From assembly GCA_041547565.1 (NCBI GenBank), contig JBFEUI010000079.1, positions 1 to 13,537 on the forward strand: a stretch of DNA of 13,537 nt, written 5' to 3'. The notes under the pieces are model-generated. The model searched no databases and was not told the origin of the DNA. It saw nothing but the letters and a program-made list of their open reading frames with translations. Source of the DNA: JBFEUI01 sp041547565 (GTDB lineage: Bacteria; Pseudomonadota; Gammaproteobacteria; Thiohalomonadales; Thiohalomonadaceae). The translations under genes and the position numbers were made by a program. Position 1 is the first letter of the stretch, and each line of letters begins with the position of its first letter. Shown piece after piece: positions 6,685 to 13,537 of the stretch.

Positions 6685-7181
6685 GCCTCCTCTATCTCCA
6701 CATTCAGTTTCTCCACCTCTTTCACGCCACGAAGGGTGATGGTCTTGTTGGGCAGTTCGTAGTGGATATGCGGCCTGGCTTTCTGCGGCTGCGGCACGGA
6801 GGGTGTCGCTGTCTCAGGGTCAAGCTCCGGCTTTTCGCTGTCCGGCTGCGGAGCCGGTTCACTGGCCTGCCCGGGCTCAACATATTCCCCCGGCGGCTCG
6901 GGGGCCACGCTTTGCTCCGTGTCTTCCCTGTCCTCCAGCCCCTTGCCCGCCTCGATCAATTCGAACGGAGAGAGTGATTCCCAATCAGGTTCCTGTTCGC
7001 CGCTGGCTGTCTCCTCCACGGGCCGCTTCACGCGCGACTGCTCCAGCATGCGTACCACGTTGGCCCTGATATCCGGCATCTGCACCTCGAGCGACGGTGC
7101 TGGAACCGTATCAGTCGGTTCACCCGCAACCACCACTGGGGCATAAAGGATGCCAAGCTGCAGTATCAACCTGCACTTCAT
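6663..7181 (-). CDS. Secreted proline/glutamate-rich hypothetical protein (172 aa)
   Basis: I recognise no family. The protein begins with a short Sec-type signal peptide (MKCRLILQLGILYAPVVVAG, cleavage near residue 19-20). C3 lies before the hydrophobic core, so it is not a lipobox. The mature part has a predicted helix at about 37-50 (DIRANVVRMLEQSR), a second around SPFELIEAGKG (71-81), a low-complexity acidic Pro/Glu linker (about 85-135), and a C-terminal block HIHYELPNKTITLRG followed by a charged helix rich in Lys and Glu. There are no cysteines after the signal. ATG 7181 is preferred over a longer in-frame start because it gives a proper signal peptide and overlaps the TGA of the DUF2797 gene (ATGA), indicating translational coupling. 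Location is likely periplasmic. The last codons double as half of a terminator stem. Confidence 0.7.
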   Translation of the reverse strand: MKCRLILQLGILYAPVVVAGEPTDTVPAPSLEVQMPDIRANVVRMLEQSRVKRPVEETASGEQEPDWESLSPFELIEAGKGLEDREDTEQSVAPEPPGEYVEPGQASEPAPQPDSEKPELDPETATPSVPQPQKARPHIHYELPNKTITLRGVKEVEKLNVEIEEAKKQQGK

Positions 7182-8008
7182 ACCTGGAGGCTCACGTGAT
7201 AGCCGGCAAACTTCCTGACATTCAGCACCCCGCAATCGAAGATAAGGTATTGCCCCTTGATGCCCTGCAGAGCACCTGTGATCTGTGACTGTTTGTCCAG
7301 GTTCAGCGCCTTGACCTTCTCCGGATAACGTAACACCGGGAAGCTGAGTGCCGTGACGGTCTCATCATCAACCCCGGCAAAGGCGCTCTCCCCGATACCC
7401 TGCTGCAGGCGAGCCAATTCATCTGCCGCCTCCAGCAGCAGGCCATCGCGGAACGCCCCCAGGTCCAGCGGCGCCTCGTCCCCCTTCAGCATGCGCCGCC
7501 AGTCAGTGCGATCGGCTACATGGTTTTTCAGGATGACCTCGATGAGTCCGGCATGGTAGCGGGTATCGACCCGAAATACCGGCAGGGCCTGGGTGGCGCC
7601 CTGGTCGACCCAGCGGGTGGGGATCTGGCCGGCCCGCGTAATACCCACCTTCACCCCGGAGGTGTTGGACAGGTAAACATAGTGGGTTTGCATGCAGTTC
7701 GCCTCACCCCACTCCGGCTCACGGCAGGTCCCCTGCGCATAGTGACACTTCTCCGGCCGCACGATGCATAGATCGCAGCGCGCCAGGCGCTGGCTGCATG
7801 GGAAACAGTGGCCCTGGCTGTAGCTCTTTTTGGTCTTGCGCCCGCAGGCGATGCAGTTGATTTCACCGTTGTAGTGCAGGGTAACGGGGCGATGCATATC
7901 CGGCACCAGTTCGACACGTGTATCGCCCACTGGCAGCCGGTAGTGCACCATGCCGTCAGCAGCCAGCTCACTCTCCATTTTCAACAGGTTGCCGCTATAT
8001 TCGCTCAT
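7178..8008 (-). CDS. DUF2797 cysteine-rich protein with GIY-YIG-like segment
   Basis: This 276-aa cytoplasmic protein belongs to DUF2797. Its N-terminal third carries a dense cysteine set: CIAC (52-55), GHCFPC (66-71), CDLC (78-81), C88, C95 and C105, enough for two zinc sites or an Fe-S centre. Then comes THYVYLSNTSGVKVGITR (108-125) followed by R132, a pattern recalling the GIY-YIG nuclease fold (YVYL strand, VGITR strand, downstream arginine). Whether the catalytic glutamate exists is unclear. The C-terminal part ends in KGQYLIFDCGVLNVRKF, typical of the family. No biochemical role is established. ATG 8008 has GGA 6 nt upstream; GTG 8011 is the other possible start. A perfect TATAAT lies upstream at 8053-8058, and the next gene overlaps by 4 nt. 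Confidence 0.85.
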   Translation of the reverse strand: MSEYSGNLLKMESELAADGMVHYRLPVGDTRVELVPDMHRPVTLHYNGEINCIACGRKTKKSYSQGHCFPCSQRLARCDLCIVRPEKCHYAQGTCREPEWGEANCMQTHYVYLSNTSGVKVGITRAGQIPTRWVDQGATQALPVFRVDTRYHAGLIEVILKNHVADRTDWRRMLKGDEAPLDLGAFRDGLLLEAADELARLQQGIGESAFAGVDDETVTALSFPVLRYPEKVKALNLDKQSQITGALQGIKGQYLIFDCGVLNVRKFAGYHVSLQV

Positions 8009-8052
8009 CACTTTTCCAGTAAAACAGTTGATTGCTGATCACCCAGCCGTTG

Positions 8053-8083
8053 ATTATACGGAAACTTGGCGGCCAGTTGTTCA
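8053..8083 (-). promoter_or_regulatory. Candidate promoter for the DUF2797/secreted-protein pair
   Basis: Read on the minus strand, a perfect TATAAT (8053-8058) lies 45 nt before ATG 8008. A TGAACA (8078-8083) with a long 19-nt spacer is the best -35. It sits between the terminator of the upstream HDOD gene and the DUF2797 start, where an independent promoter is needed. Confidence 0.5.
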
Positions 8084-8096
8084 CGCTGGAATGAGC

Positions 8097-8134
8097 AAAA
8101 AAAAGTGCGATACCCGCAGAGGTGGGTATCGCAC
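8097..8134 (-). terminator. Rho-independent terminator downstream of the HDOD gene
   Basis: A perfect 11-bp inverted repeat (GTGCGATACCC at 8105-8115, GGGTATCGCAC at 8124-8134) with an 8-nt loop is followed on the minus strand by eight T (8097-8104). It lies about 80 nt past the HDOD stop codon and just upstream of the DUF2797 promoter. Confidence 0.9.
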
Positions 8135-8215
8135 ACGATCAAAGGGGATAAATTAAAAGCTGTAGTGCAGGTTGCCCGCCATCCCTGGCCTGGCTGTCAC
8201 TGCTGAAATGAGGTA

Positions 8216-9580
8216 TCAGGCGGCCATTTTGGCGGCCATGAACTCCATACCCTCGCTGTCCTCGAGTACACTGGCCAGGGCCACCTCCACCTTCACCTGA
8301 TCAAGCCCTACGCGGGCGAGCAGATCAGCGGGGATGTCCATGGTTTCCGCATCACCGATACCGTGGCGCTTCAGCAGGCAATTGGCGATATAGACCAGGC
8401 TGGAGTAGATCGAGTAGTCGCTCTTGTGCTCGGGATCATGGTGATGCTCCACCGCATCGATAATCTCACGCGGCATCTCCCAGGCGTCCATCAACCACAG
8501 GCCCAGCTCATTATGGGTGACACCCGTCTGCTCACGCTCGATGTCATGTACCGAACGCTCAGGCTCATCGGCAATGGCCTTGTTCAGGCGCTTGAACTGA
8601 TCGGGGAACAGGTGACCGAGCAGCAGGAAGCCGAAGTTGTGCAGCAGGCCGGCCAGGTAGCCCATGCCGGGCGGGGGACGGCGGTTATAGTCGATGGCGT
8701 TGCACAGCGCCTGGGTCAGGGCGGCACAGTGAATCGCATGGTGCCAGAACGCCCTCAGCCCGATGGGACCCTCCTTGGGATTTTTGAAGGTCTTGCCCAG
8801 GGAGAGGCCGAAGGCGATATCGAGCACAAAGTCCATGCCCAGCACGCGCACAATGGCCTGCTCTACCGACTCGACCTTGCCCTGATAGCCGTACAGCGGT
8901 GACAGGGCATAACGAACCAGTTGCGCCGACAGGCTCGGGTCCTGCTCGATCACCGCGGCCAACTCGGCAGCATGGGAATAGGGGTTGTTGCGGATGCGCA
9001 TGATCTCCGTGGCCAGCCCGGGCATGGCCGGCAGGTCATTGACCGACTCCACACGCTGCTTGTAGACCGACTTGGCATCGTGCGCCACAACCTCGGCCTG
9101 GCGGGGTTCGTCATCACGGATAATGGATTGTTTGTACCAGGCGTCCTCCTGCAGGCGCCTGAAGTCGTCCATGCTGGCGTGAATGAAGACACCCTCCGCG
9201 CCAGTGCAGAAATAGACCTCATCCTGTTCCATCAGCGTCCTGTCCAAAATCGCCCTCAGGCCATACGCCTCGGCCATTGGCGGCAGATAATCACTGGCGC
9301 AATTGGGAAACAGTTCGGCGATTTCAGCGGCATTACACAGCGCAAATTCACGCTTGAACAGCTTGTTCAGCTTGTCCAGATCCAGTTCATGATCCGCACG
9401 GGTGATCGCCATCAGATAGGCCTTGCCGCTCTTGACCACTAGCGAGCGGGCAAGTTTGTCAAAGGGGAGCCGGGCCAGAGTGGCCGTCTCCGTGAAACCT
9501 GTACCAGGACGCACAGTACGCGTCCTGTATTGCCCACCCTTGCGGGCCAGGTAGGTACGAACTGTGTTGGGGATGTTCAT
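8216..9580 (-). CDS. YbaK/ProX-like domain fused to an HDOD domain (signalling protein)
   Basis: The 454-aa cytoplasmic protein has two parts. Residues about 2-145 look like the YbaK/EbsC aminoacyl-tRNA deacylase-like fold (LARSLVVKSGKAYLMAI, CNAAEIAELFPNCASDYLPP, ILDRTLMEQDEVYFCTG, ending in a DDFRRLQ element). Residues about 178-390 are an HDOD domain: LPAMPGLATEIMRI, IEQDPSLSAQLVRYA, AIVRVLGM, FWHHAIHCA, GLLHNFGFLLLGHLFP and AVEHHHDPEH. The metal-binding His-Asp of true HD hydrolases is His-Asn here (LLHNFG), so the domain is probably regulatory rather than catalytic, as is usual for HDOD proteins. AGGAG lies upstream of two adjacent ATGs; the one at 9580 has the better 7-nt spacing, 9583 is the alternative. 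It is transcribed alone, ending at the hairpin at 8097-8134. Twenty codons past its stop, the same frame ends in an outer-membrane-like NLHYSF. The ligand sensed is unknown. Confidence 0.85.
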   Translation of the reverse strand: MNIPNTVRTYLARKGGQYRTRTVRPGTGFTETATLARLPFDKLARSLVVKSGKAYLMAITRADHELDLDKLNKLFKREFALCNAAEIAELFPNCASDYLPPMAEAYGLRAILDRTLMEQDEVYFCTGAEGVFIHASMDDFRRLQEDAWYKQSIIRDDEPRQAEVVAHDAKSVYKQRVESVNDLPAMPGLATEIMRIRNNPYSHAAELAAVIEQDPSLSAQLVRYALSPLYGYQGKVESVEQAIVRVLGMDFVLDIAFGLSLGKTFKNPKEGPIGLRAFWHHAIHCAALTQALCNAIDYNRRPPPGMGYLAGLLHNFGFLLLGHLFPDQFKRLNKAIADEPERSVHDIEREQTGVTHNELGLWLMDAWEMPREIIDAVEHHHDPEHKSDYSIYSSLVYIANCLLKRHGIGDAETMDIPADLLARVGLDQVKVEVALASVLEDSEGMEFMAAKMAA

Positions 9581-9692
9581 CATCTTTCTCCTAATGGTCG
9601 CGCAATCGCGAACCTTACTTCTTGATTAGGATACTAGTTAGATAGGTAGAAAGTTGCCGAGAGGCCCCTCACAGTGTAGCAGGAAGCAGTTC

Positions 9693-9709
9693 ACAAATTC
9701 GCAATTTGT
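9693..9709. repeat. Short AT-rich inverted repeat between dinB and the HDOD gene
   Basis: ACAAATT-CGC-AATTTGT is a perfect 7-bp dyad located 24 nt past the dinB stop. It lacks a T-tract in either direction and has AT-rich arms, so it is a poor terminator. It may be a weak dinB end structure or a binding site. The rest of 9584-9732 holds only the HDOD leader, and I see no other clear element there. Confidence 0.4.
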
Positions 9710-9732
9710 TGCGTTTTACCGCCTGCATCCGG

Positions 9733-10899
9733 CTACTTTTCCGGCTGATGACCTCGTGTTACCGCCTGTTTGCCAAAGCGGCCACTGATCGCATCGACCA
9801 GGGAATCCAGGTGGCGCTGACGTGACAGCTCAGCCTGCTCGAAGGGTAGTGATTGCTGGGGTGAAACGCTGTCAAAACCACTAACCCCCACCCCGATCAG
9901 CCTGACGGCGTCGCGCAAAGGCTCGACCTTGTGTTCAAACAGACCTTGCACCGCACGCCAGAGTACGGCACTGGTATGGGTCGGTTCCGGCAGGGTGACG
10001 GCACGGGTAATGGTGGTGAAGTCGCTGTAACGCACCTTGATTTGAACCGTACGCCCGCTCAGCCCCTTGCGACGAAGGCGCTGGCCGACCTGCTCGGTCA
10101 ACTCATGCAGCCAGGCCAGCAGTTGCTGGCGATCGGTCATGTCCACGGCAAACGTGGTCTCGTGGGAGATGGAGCGTGCCTCACTGTCAGAGACCACGGG
10201 CCGCTCATCCCGCCCCTGGGCCAGTTGCAGAAAGTGCGCGGCGCTGTTGCCCAGGTGTTGCTGCAGCAACGCCGGTGAATAGTGCCGCAGCTGGCCGATA
10301 GTACGTATACCGAGGCGTTCAAACACCCTGGCCGTCACCTTGCCCACCCCCCACAGACGTTCCACGGGCAAGTGTTCGAGGAAGTTTTCCGCCTCCCCGG
10401 CGGCTACCACCCGAAAACCATTCGGTTTGTCCAGGTCGCTGGCAAGCTTGGCCAGAAACTTGTTCGGTGCCACACCCACCGAGGCAACCAGCCCCGTCTC
10501 CACCCTGATCTCCGCCTGAATATTTCTGCCGATTGACTCTGCAGCGCCAAACAGGCGTTCACTGGCCGTGACATCCAGAAACGCCTCATCCAGGGAGATG
10601 GGTTCAATCTGCGGGGTATAGCGCTCGAAGATGGCGTGAATCTGCTCAGACACCTCGGCATACAGCCCGTGGCGGGGAGGCAGTATGATGAGCGCCGGGC
10701 AGAGCCGCTGTGCCGATGCCATGGGCATCGCACTGTGTATCCCGAAACGGCGCGCCTCATAGCTGGCGGCCGCCACGACACCGCGCCGCTCGGCGCTGCC
10801 GCCGACCACCACCGGCCGTCCAGCCAGTTCCGGTCGCTCGCGTATCTCGACCGAGGCAAAAAAGGCGTCCATATCGACATGGATAATGGCTCTGTTCAT
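9733..10899 (-). CDS. dinB: DNA polymerase IV (translesion Y-family polymerase)
   Basis: This 388-aa protein is a full-length DinB, the error-prone polymerase that extends past damaged bases. The palm and fingers begin with IIHVDMDAFFASVE (metal ligand D9, with D11), followed by RRGVVAAASYEARRFGI, which contacts the incoming nucleotide, and EPISLDEAFLDV with the catalytic D104-E105 pair. Then come SVGVAPNKFLAKLASDLDKP, a helix-hairpin-helix thumb (LWGVGKVTARVFERLGIRTIGQL) and the little-finger domain. A C-terminal QQSLPFEQ resembles a beta-clamp-binding peptide. ATG 10899 aligns with the standard family start (MNRAIIHVDMDAFFA). A GTG 27 nt earlier (10926) would add residues not seen in the family. 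No recognisable Shine-Dalgarno sequence or LexA box of the E. coli type is visible upstream. It lies about 120 bp downstream of tex in the same direction. Confidence 0.97.
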   Translation of the reverse strand: MNRAIIHVDMDAFFASVEIRERPELAGRPVVVGGSAERRGVVAAASYEARRFGIHSAMPMASAQRLCPALIILPPRHGLYAEVSEQIHAIFERYTPQIEPISLDEAFLDVTASERLFGAAESIGRNIQAEIRVETGLVASVGVAPNKFLAKLASDLDKPNGFRVVAAGEAENFLEHLPVERLWGVGKVTARVFERLGIRTIGQLRHYSPALLQQHLGNSAAHFLQLAQGRDERPVVSDSEARSISHETTFAVDMTDRQQLLAWLHELTEQVGQRLRRKGLSGRTVQIKVRYSDFTTITRAVTLPEPTHTSAVLWRAVQGLFEHKVEPLRDAVRLIGVGVSGFDSVSPQQSLPFEQAELSRQRHLDSLVDAISGRFGKQAVTRGHQPEK

Positions 10900-11004
10900 A
10901 TCACTGTTGATGATAGCCCCAAACACCAGCGGGATTCAGCCTGGCAAAGCCAAAGCGAACGGTAAAACTACACCGGAACGGACCTGCGGACCACCTATAA
11001 CATA

Positions 11005-11015
11005 TTGATAATCAA
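11005..11015. repeat. Palindrome TTGATAATCAA in the tex-dinB gap
   Basis: A perfect 11-bp AT-rich palindrome, 5 nt past the tex stop codon and about 105 nt upstream of dinB. It may be a regulator site for dinB or chance in AT-rich spacer. There is no terminator-like hairpin with a T-tract in this gap. Confidence 0.3.
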
Positions 11016-11020
11016 ACTAT

Positions 11021-13327
11021 TTATCTGGAATTTGAGCCAGCCTTGGCAAAGGCGGCGGCCATCGCGCCCGCGGCCCCCTTTTCCGGCCGGCGCGGGCGCG
11101 GCTTCGCCGCCCGTTTTGGCCCTGTGCCTGTTGTCTGTTTTTCGCTGTTTCGGTGATCGTCGCCCAGTCGCATCGTCAGGCCGATACGCCGGCGCGGCTG
11201 ATCGACCTCCATCACCTTGACCTTCACCACGTCCCCGGCCTTCACCACATCGCGCGGGTCTTTGACAAATTTGTCAGACAGAGCCGAGATATGCACCAGA
11301 CCGTCCTGGTGCACGCCGATGTCGACAAAGGCGCCGAAGTTGGTCACATTGGTCACCACGCCCTCCAGGATCATCCCCTTCTCCAGATCCGCCAGCGACT
11401 CGACGCCCTCCCTGAAGGCGGCCGTCTTGAATTCGGGCCGTGGGTCGCGTCCCGGCTTGTCCAGCTCGGCAATAATGTCCTTCACCGTCGGCTCACCGAA
11501 GCTCTCATCGGTGTAGTCGTTGGCCGCCAGGCGTGACAGGAAGCGGCTGTCGCCAATGATCTGCTCGATGCTCCTGCCGCTCGACTGAATAATGCGCTCG
11601 ACCACCGGATAGGCCTCCGGGTGCACGGCCGAGGCATCCAGCGGGTTGTCCCCGTTCATCACACGCAGGAAGCCGGCACACTGCTCAAACGCCTTCTCGC
11701 CCAGCCGGCTGACCTTGAGCAGTTCATCGCGGTTGCCGAAGGCACCGTGCTGGTCGCGATAGCTGACGATATTGGCCGCCAGCGATGCGCTCAGACCGGC
11801 CACCTGCGCCAGCAGCGGCGCCGAGGCGGTATTCACATCCACCCCTACGGCATTCACGCAATCCTCGACCACAGCATCGAGGGAGCGGGCCAGCTTGCTC
11901 TGGCTGACATCGTGCTGATACTGCCCGACACCGATCGACTTGGGCTCGATCTTGACCAGCTCGGCCAACGGGTCCTGCAACCGCCGGGCGATGGAGACGG
12001 CCCCGCGCAGGGAGACATCCAACTCGGGAAACTCCCTGGCGGCCAGCTCCGAGGCCGAATAGACCGATGCGCCCGCCTCGCTGACCATGATCCGGGTCAG
12101 CTTCAGTTCCGGGTGCCGGCTGATTAGCTCCGCGGCCAGTTTGTCGGTCTCGCGCGAGGCGGTGCCATTGCCGATGCTGATTAAATCGACACGGTGCTTT
12201 TTCGCCAGCCCGGCCAGTTCGGCGAGCGATGCATCCCAGCGGTTCTTCGGTGCATGGGGATAAATGGTCGCGGTATCCACCAGCTTGCCCGTGGCATCGA
12301 CCACCGCCACCTTCACCCCGGTACGCAGTCCCGGGTCCAGGCCGATGGTGGCCCGCGGTCCGGCTGGAGCCGCCAACAACAGGTCATGCAGGTTGCTGGC
12401 AAAGACACGTATCGCCTCCTCCTCAGCCTGTTCCCGCAGTTTTGATTTGAGGTCGGTATCGAGGTGGGTATAGATTTTTACCTTCCAGGCCCAGCGCACC
12501 GTCTCGCGCAGCCAACCATCCGCCGCCCGTCCCTGGTCGGCGACACCGACATGGGCCGCAATCATCGACTCGGCGTGATCCGGCTCTGTTGTGGCCGATT
12601 CCTCCTCAGCGGGCAGACTCAGCGACAGGTTGAGCACGCCCTCCTTGCGCCCGCGAAACAGCGCCAGGGCTCGGTGTGAGGGGATCGCCCTGATGGCCTC
12701 CACATAGTCGAAGTAATCGGCAAACTTCGCCCCTTCCCGCTCCTTGCCCTCGACCACCTTGGAAGCCAGGTGGGCATTGCCCCACAGGTAATCGCGCAGC
12801 CTGCCGACCAGTTCAGCGTCCTCGGCAAACGCTTCCATGAGTATCTGGCGCGCCCCATCCAGTGCCGCCGCCGCATCAGCCACGCCCTTATCAGCATCCA
12901 CATACAGGGCGGCCGCCTGCTCGGGGTCCTGGTTCGGGTCCTGCAGCAGCAATTCGGCCAGCGGCGCCAGCCCGGCCTCGCGTGCGATCTGCGCCTTGGT
13001 GCGCCGCTTCTGCATGTAGGGGCGGTACAGGTCCTCAAGGCGGGTCTTGGTCTCGGCCGACTCGATCGCCCGTTTCAGCTCGGGGGTCAGCTTGCCCTGC
13101 TCATCGATGGTTTTAAGTACCGTGCCGCGCCGCTCATCGAGCTCACGCAGGTAGACCAGCCTCTCCTCCAGCGTTCGCAGCTGTGTATCGTCCAGCCCCC
13201 CGGTCACCTCCTTGCGGTAACGGGCGATAAAGGGCACCGTCGCCCCTTCATCCAGCATCTGCACCGCGGCCTCGACCTGGGCTGTTTTTACCTTCAGTTC
13301 CTCGGCAATGCGCTGGGAGAGTTTCAT
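11021..13327 (-). CDS. tex: Tex, RNA-binding transcription accessory protein
   Basis: The 768-aa protein matches Tex along its length and is close to the family's usual 770 residues. Order: N-terminal helical Tex domain (SQRIAEELKVKTAQVEAAV, then DEGATVPFIARYRKEVTGGLDD); RLEDLYRPYMQKRRTKA; the YqgF/RuvC-like domain (TIGLDPGLRTGVKVAVVD); IGNGTASRETDKL; the VYSASELAAREFPELD region; a helix-hairpin-helix pair (AGLSASLAANIVSYRDQHGAF); and a C-terminal S1 domain (about residues 650-720, GVVTNVTNFGAFVDIGVHQDGLVH). The tail is basic and rich in Pro and Ala (PKRAAKPRPRRPEK), which fits nucleic-acid binding. Tex binds RNA and influences transcription; its precise role is unsettled. ATG 13327 is chosen because AGGA lies 5 nt upstream and MKLSQRIAEEL fits family starts. 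A longer frame upstream (to 13435) has no family similarity. Confidence 0.97.
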   Translation of the reverse strand: MKLSQRIAEELKVKTAQVEAAVQMLDEGATVPFIARYRKEVTGGLDDTQLRTLEERLVYLRELDERRGTVLKTIDEQGKLTPELKRAIESAETKTRLEDLYRPYMQKRRTKAQIAREAGLAPLAELLLQDPNQDPEQAAALYVDADKGVADAAAALDGARQILMEAFAEDAELVGRLRDYLWGNAHLASKVVEGKEREGAKFADYFDYVEAIRAIPSHRALALFRGRKEGVLNLSLSLPAEEESATTEPDHAESMIAAHVGVADQGRAADGWLRETVRWAWKVKIYTHLDTDLKSKLREQAEEEAIRVFASNLHDLLLAAPAGPRATIGLDPGLRTGVKVAVVDATGKLVDTATIYPHAPKNRWDASLAELAGLAKKHRVDLISIGNGTASRETDKLAAELISRHPELKLTRIMVSEAGASVYSASELAAREFPELDVSLRGAVSIARRLQDPLAELVKIEPKSIGVGQYQHDVSQSKLARSLDAVVEDCVNAVGVDVNTASAPLLAQVAGLSASLAANIVSYRDQHGAFGNRDELLKVSRLGEKAFEQCAGFLRVMNGDNPLDASAVHPEAYPVVERIIQSSGRSIEQIIGDSRFLSRLAANDYTDESFGEPTVKDIIAELDKPGRDPRPEFKTAAFREGVESLADLEKGMILEGVVTNVTNFGAFVDIGVHQDGLVHISALSDKFVKDPRDVVKAGDVVKVKVMEVDQPRRRIGLTMRLGDDHRNSEKQTTGTGPKRAAKPRPRRPEKGAAGAMAAAFAKAGSNSR

Positions 13328-13537
13328 AAAAGTCCTGTCCGTGCTGATTGTTGGAAAAGGGCGATCATAAGCAGACGCGGCATTAAAGGAAATATTGACA
13401 AACCCGACAGCAGGAGTTGCCTCTTTCCCATCCACAGTGCAATCCCATACCCCTCTGGCACCAACACCTCACTTCATAAGTATCTTCTAATTTGTTAAAC
13501 TTCCCGGCTTTTTTGCCACCCACCCAGAGGCGTGTAT
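13328..13537. promoter_or_regulatory. Upstream region of tex; no gene seen
   Basis: No gene is supported in these 210 bases. On the minus strand a TATGAT (13364-13369) lies about 37 nt before ATG 13327, with a weak TTTCCT 17 nt upstream of it, giving a possible tex promoter. The right edge is more AT-rich and contains a T-run (13510-13515) that is not preceded by a clear hairpin. Confidence 0.35.

Noticed and set aside
7182..7235. Longer start for the secreted protein at 7235
   Set aside because: It would bury the signal peptide 18 residues inside the protein and lose the ATGA coupling with the DUF2797 gene.
8153..8218. UGA readthrough or selenocysteine extension of the HDOD protein by 20 codons
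   Set aside because: No selenocysteine-insertion hairpin is evident right after the UGA, and the extension resembles a barrel C-terminus, which makes no sense on a cytoplasmic HDOD protein. A gene remnant is more likely.
10900..10926. Upstream GTG start for dinB
   Set aside because: It adds nine residues before the conserved MNRAIIHVDMDAFF start of the family, without a ribosome-binding site.
13328..13435. Longer N-terminus for Tex
   Set aside because: The added 36 residues are not part of the Tex family, and ATG 13327 has its own AGGA ribosome-binding site.
1..13537. tRNA, rRNA, CRISPR array, insertion sequence, integrase or defence island
   Set aside because: No cloverleaf, no regularly spaced repeats, no transposase or recombinase motifs and no recognisable defence genes were seen on either strand.

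Overview
The window looks like chromosomal DNA from a sulfur-oxidising gammaproteobacterium with moderately high GC content. The evidence is a complete, Tat-exported thiosulfohydrolase gene (soxB) together with proteobacterial housekeeping families: Tex, DNA polymerase IV, a YcgL-domain protein and a YbgA/DUF523-type protein. Genus cannot be fixed from the sequence alone. There are no rRNA or tRNA genes, no transposase, no integrase and no CRISPR array, so this is core or near-core chromosome rather than a mobile island.

Layout. At 1-983 (minus, running off the left edge) is a haem-oxygenase-fold, probably diiron, oxidoreductase. It is divergent from a DUF523+DUF1722 protein (1082-2047, plus). 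That gene converges on soxB (2101-3882, minus), and the two share a strong hairpin terminator at 2062-2087. soxB stands alone here, with no other sox gene beside it. A gene-free stretch of about 330 bp rich in inverted repeats (3883-4210) separates soxB from a plus-strand cluster. The cluster holds a 69-aa small protein, a membrane-anchored Rieske-like protein that has lost its cluster ligands, a YcgL-domain protein and a DUF1015 protein with a DGHHR motif. A bidirectional terminator at 6647-6684 lies between this cluster and a minus-strand pair. The pair is a cysteine-rich DUF2797 protein followed, with an ATGA overlap, by a secreted proline/glutamate-rich protein.

Further right, all on the minus strand, are a YbaK-like/HDOD fusion protein (8216-9580) with its own terminator at 8097-8134, DNA polymerase IV (dinB, 9733-10899) and the RNA-binding transcription accessory protein Tex (11021-13327). 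The last 210 bases are the tex upstream region.

How the genes relate. soxB gives the metabolic signature: hydrolysis of sulfate from SoxY-bound sulfur intermediates in the periplasm. The DUF523 protein keeps the three cysteines expected of an Fe-S desulfidase. The Rieske-like protein keeps exactly the two structural disulfide cysteines of a Rieske domain but none of the four [2Fe-2S] ligands, which is the most unusual object in the window. The remaining genes look like unrelated housekeeping or signalling units. I did not find a convincing new multi-gene defence or mobile system. The points most worth a second look are the ligand-less Rieske protein with its coupled small partner, the DUF2797/secreted-protein pair, a terminator written into coding sequence, and a possible outer-membrane-protein remnant at 8153-8215.
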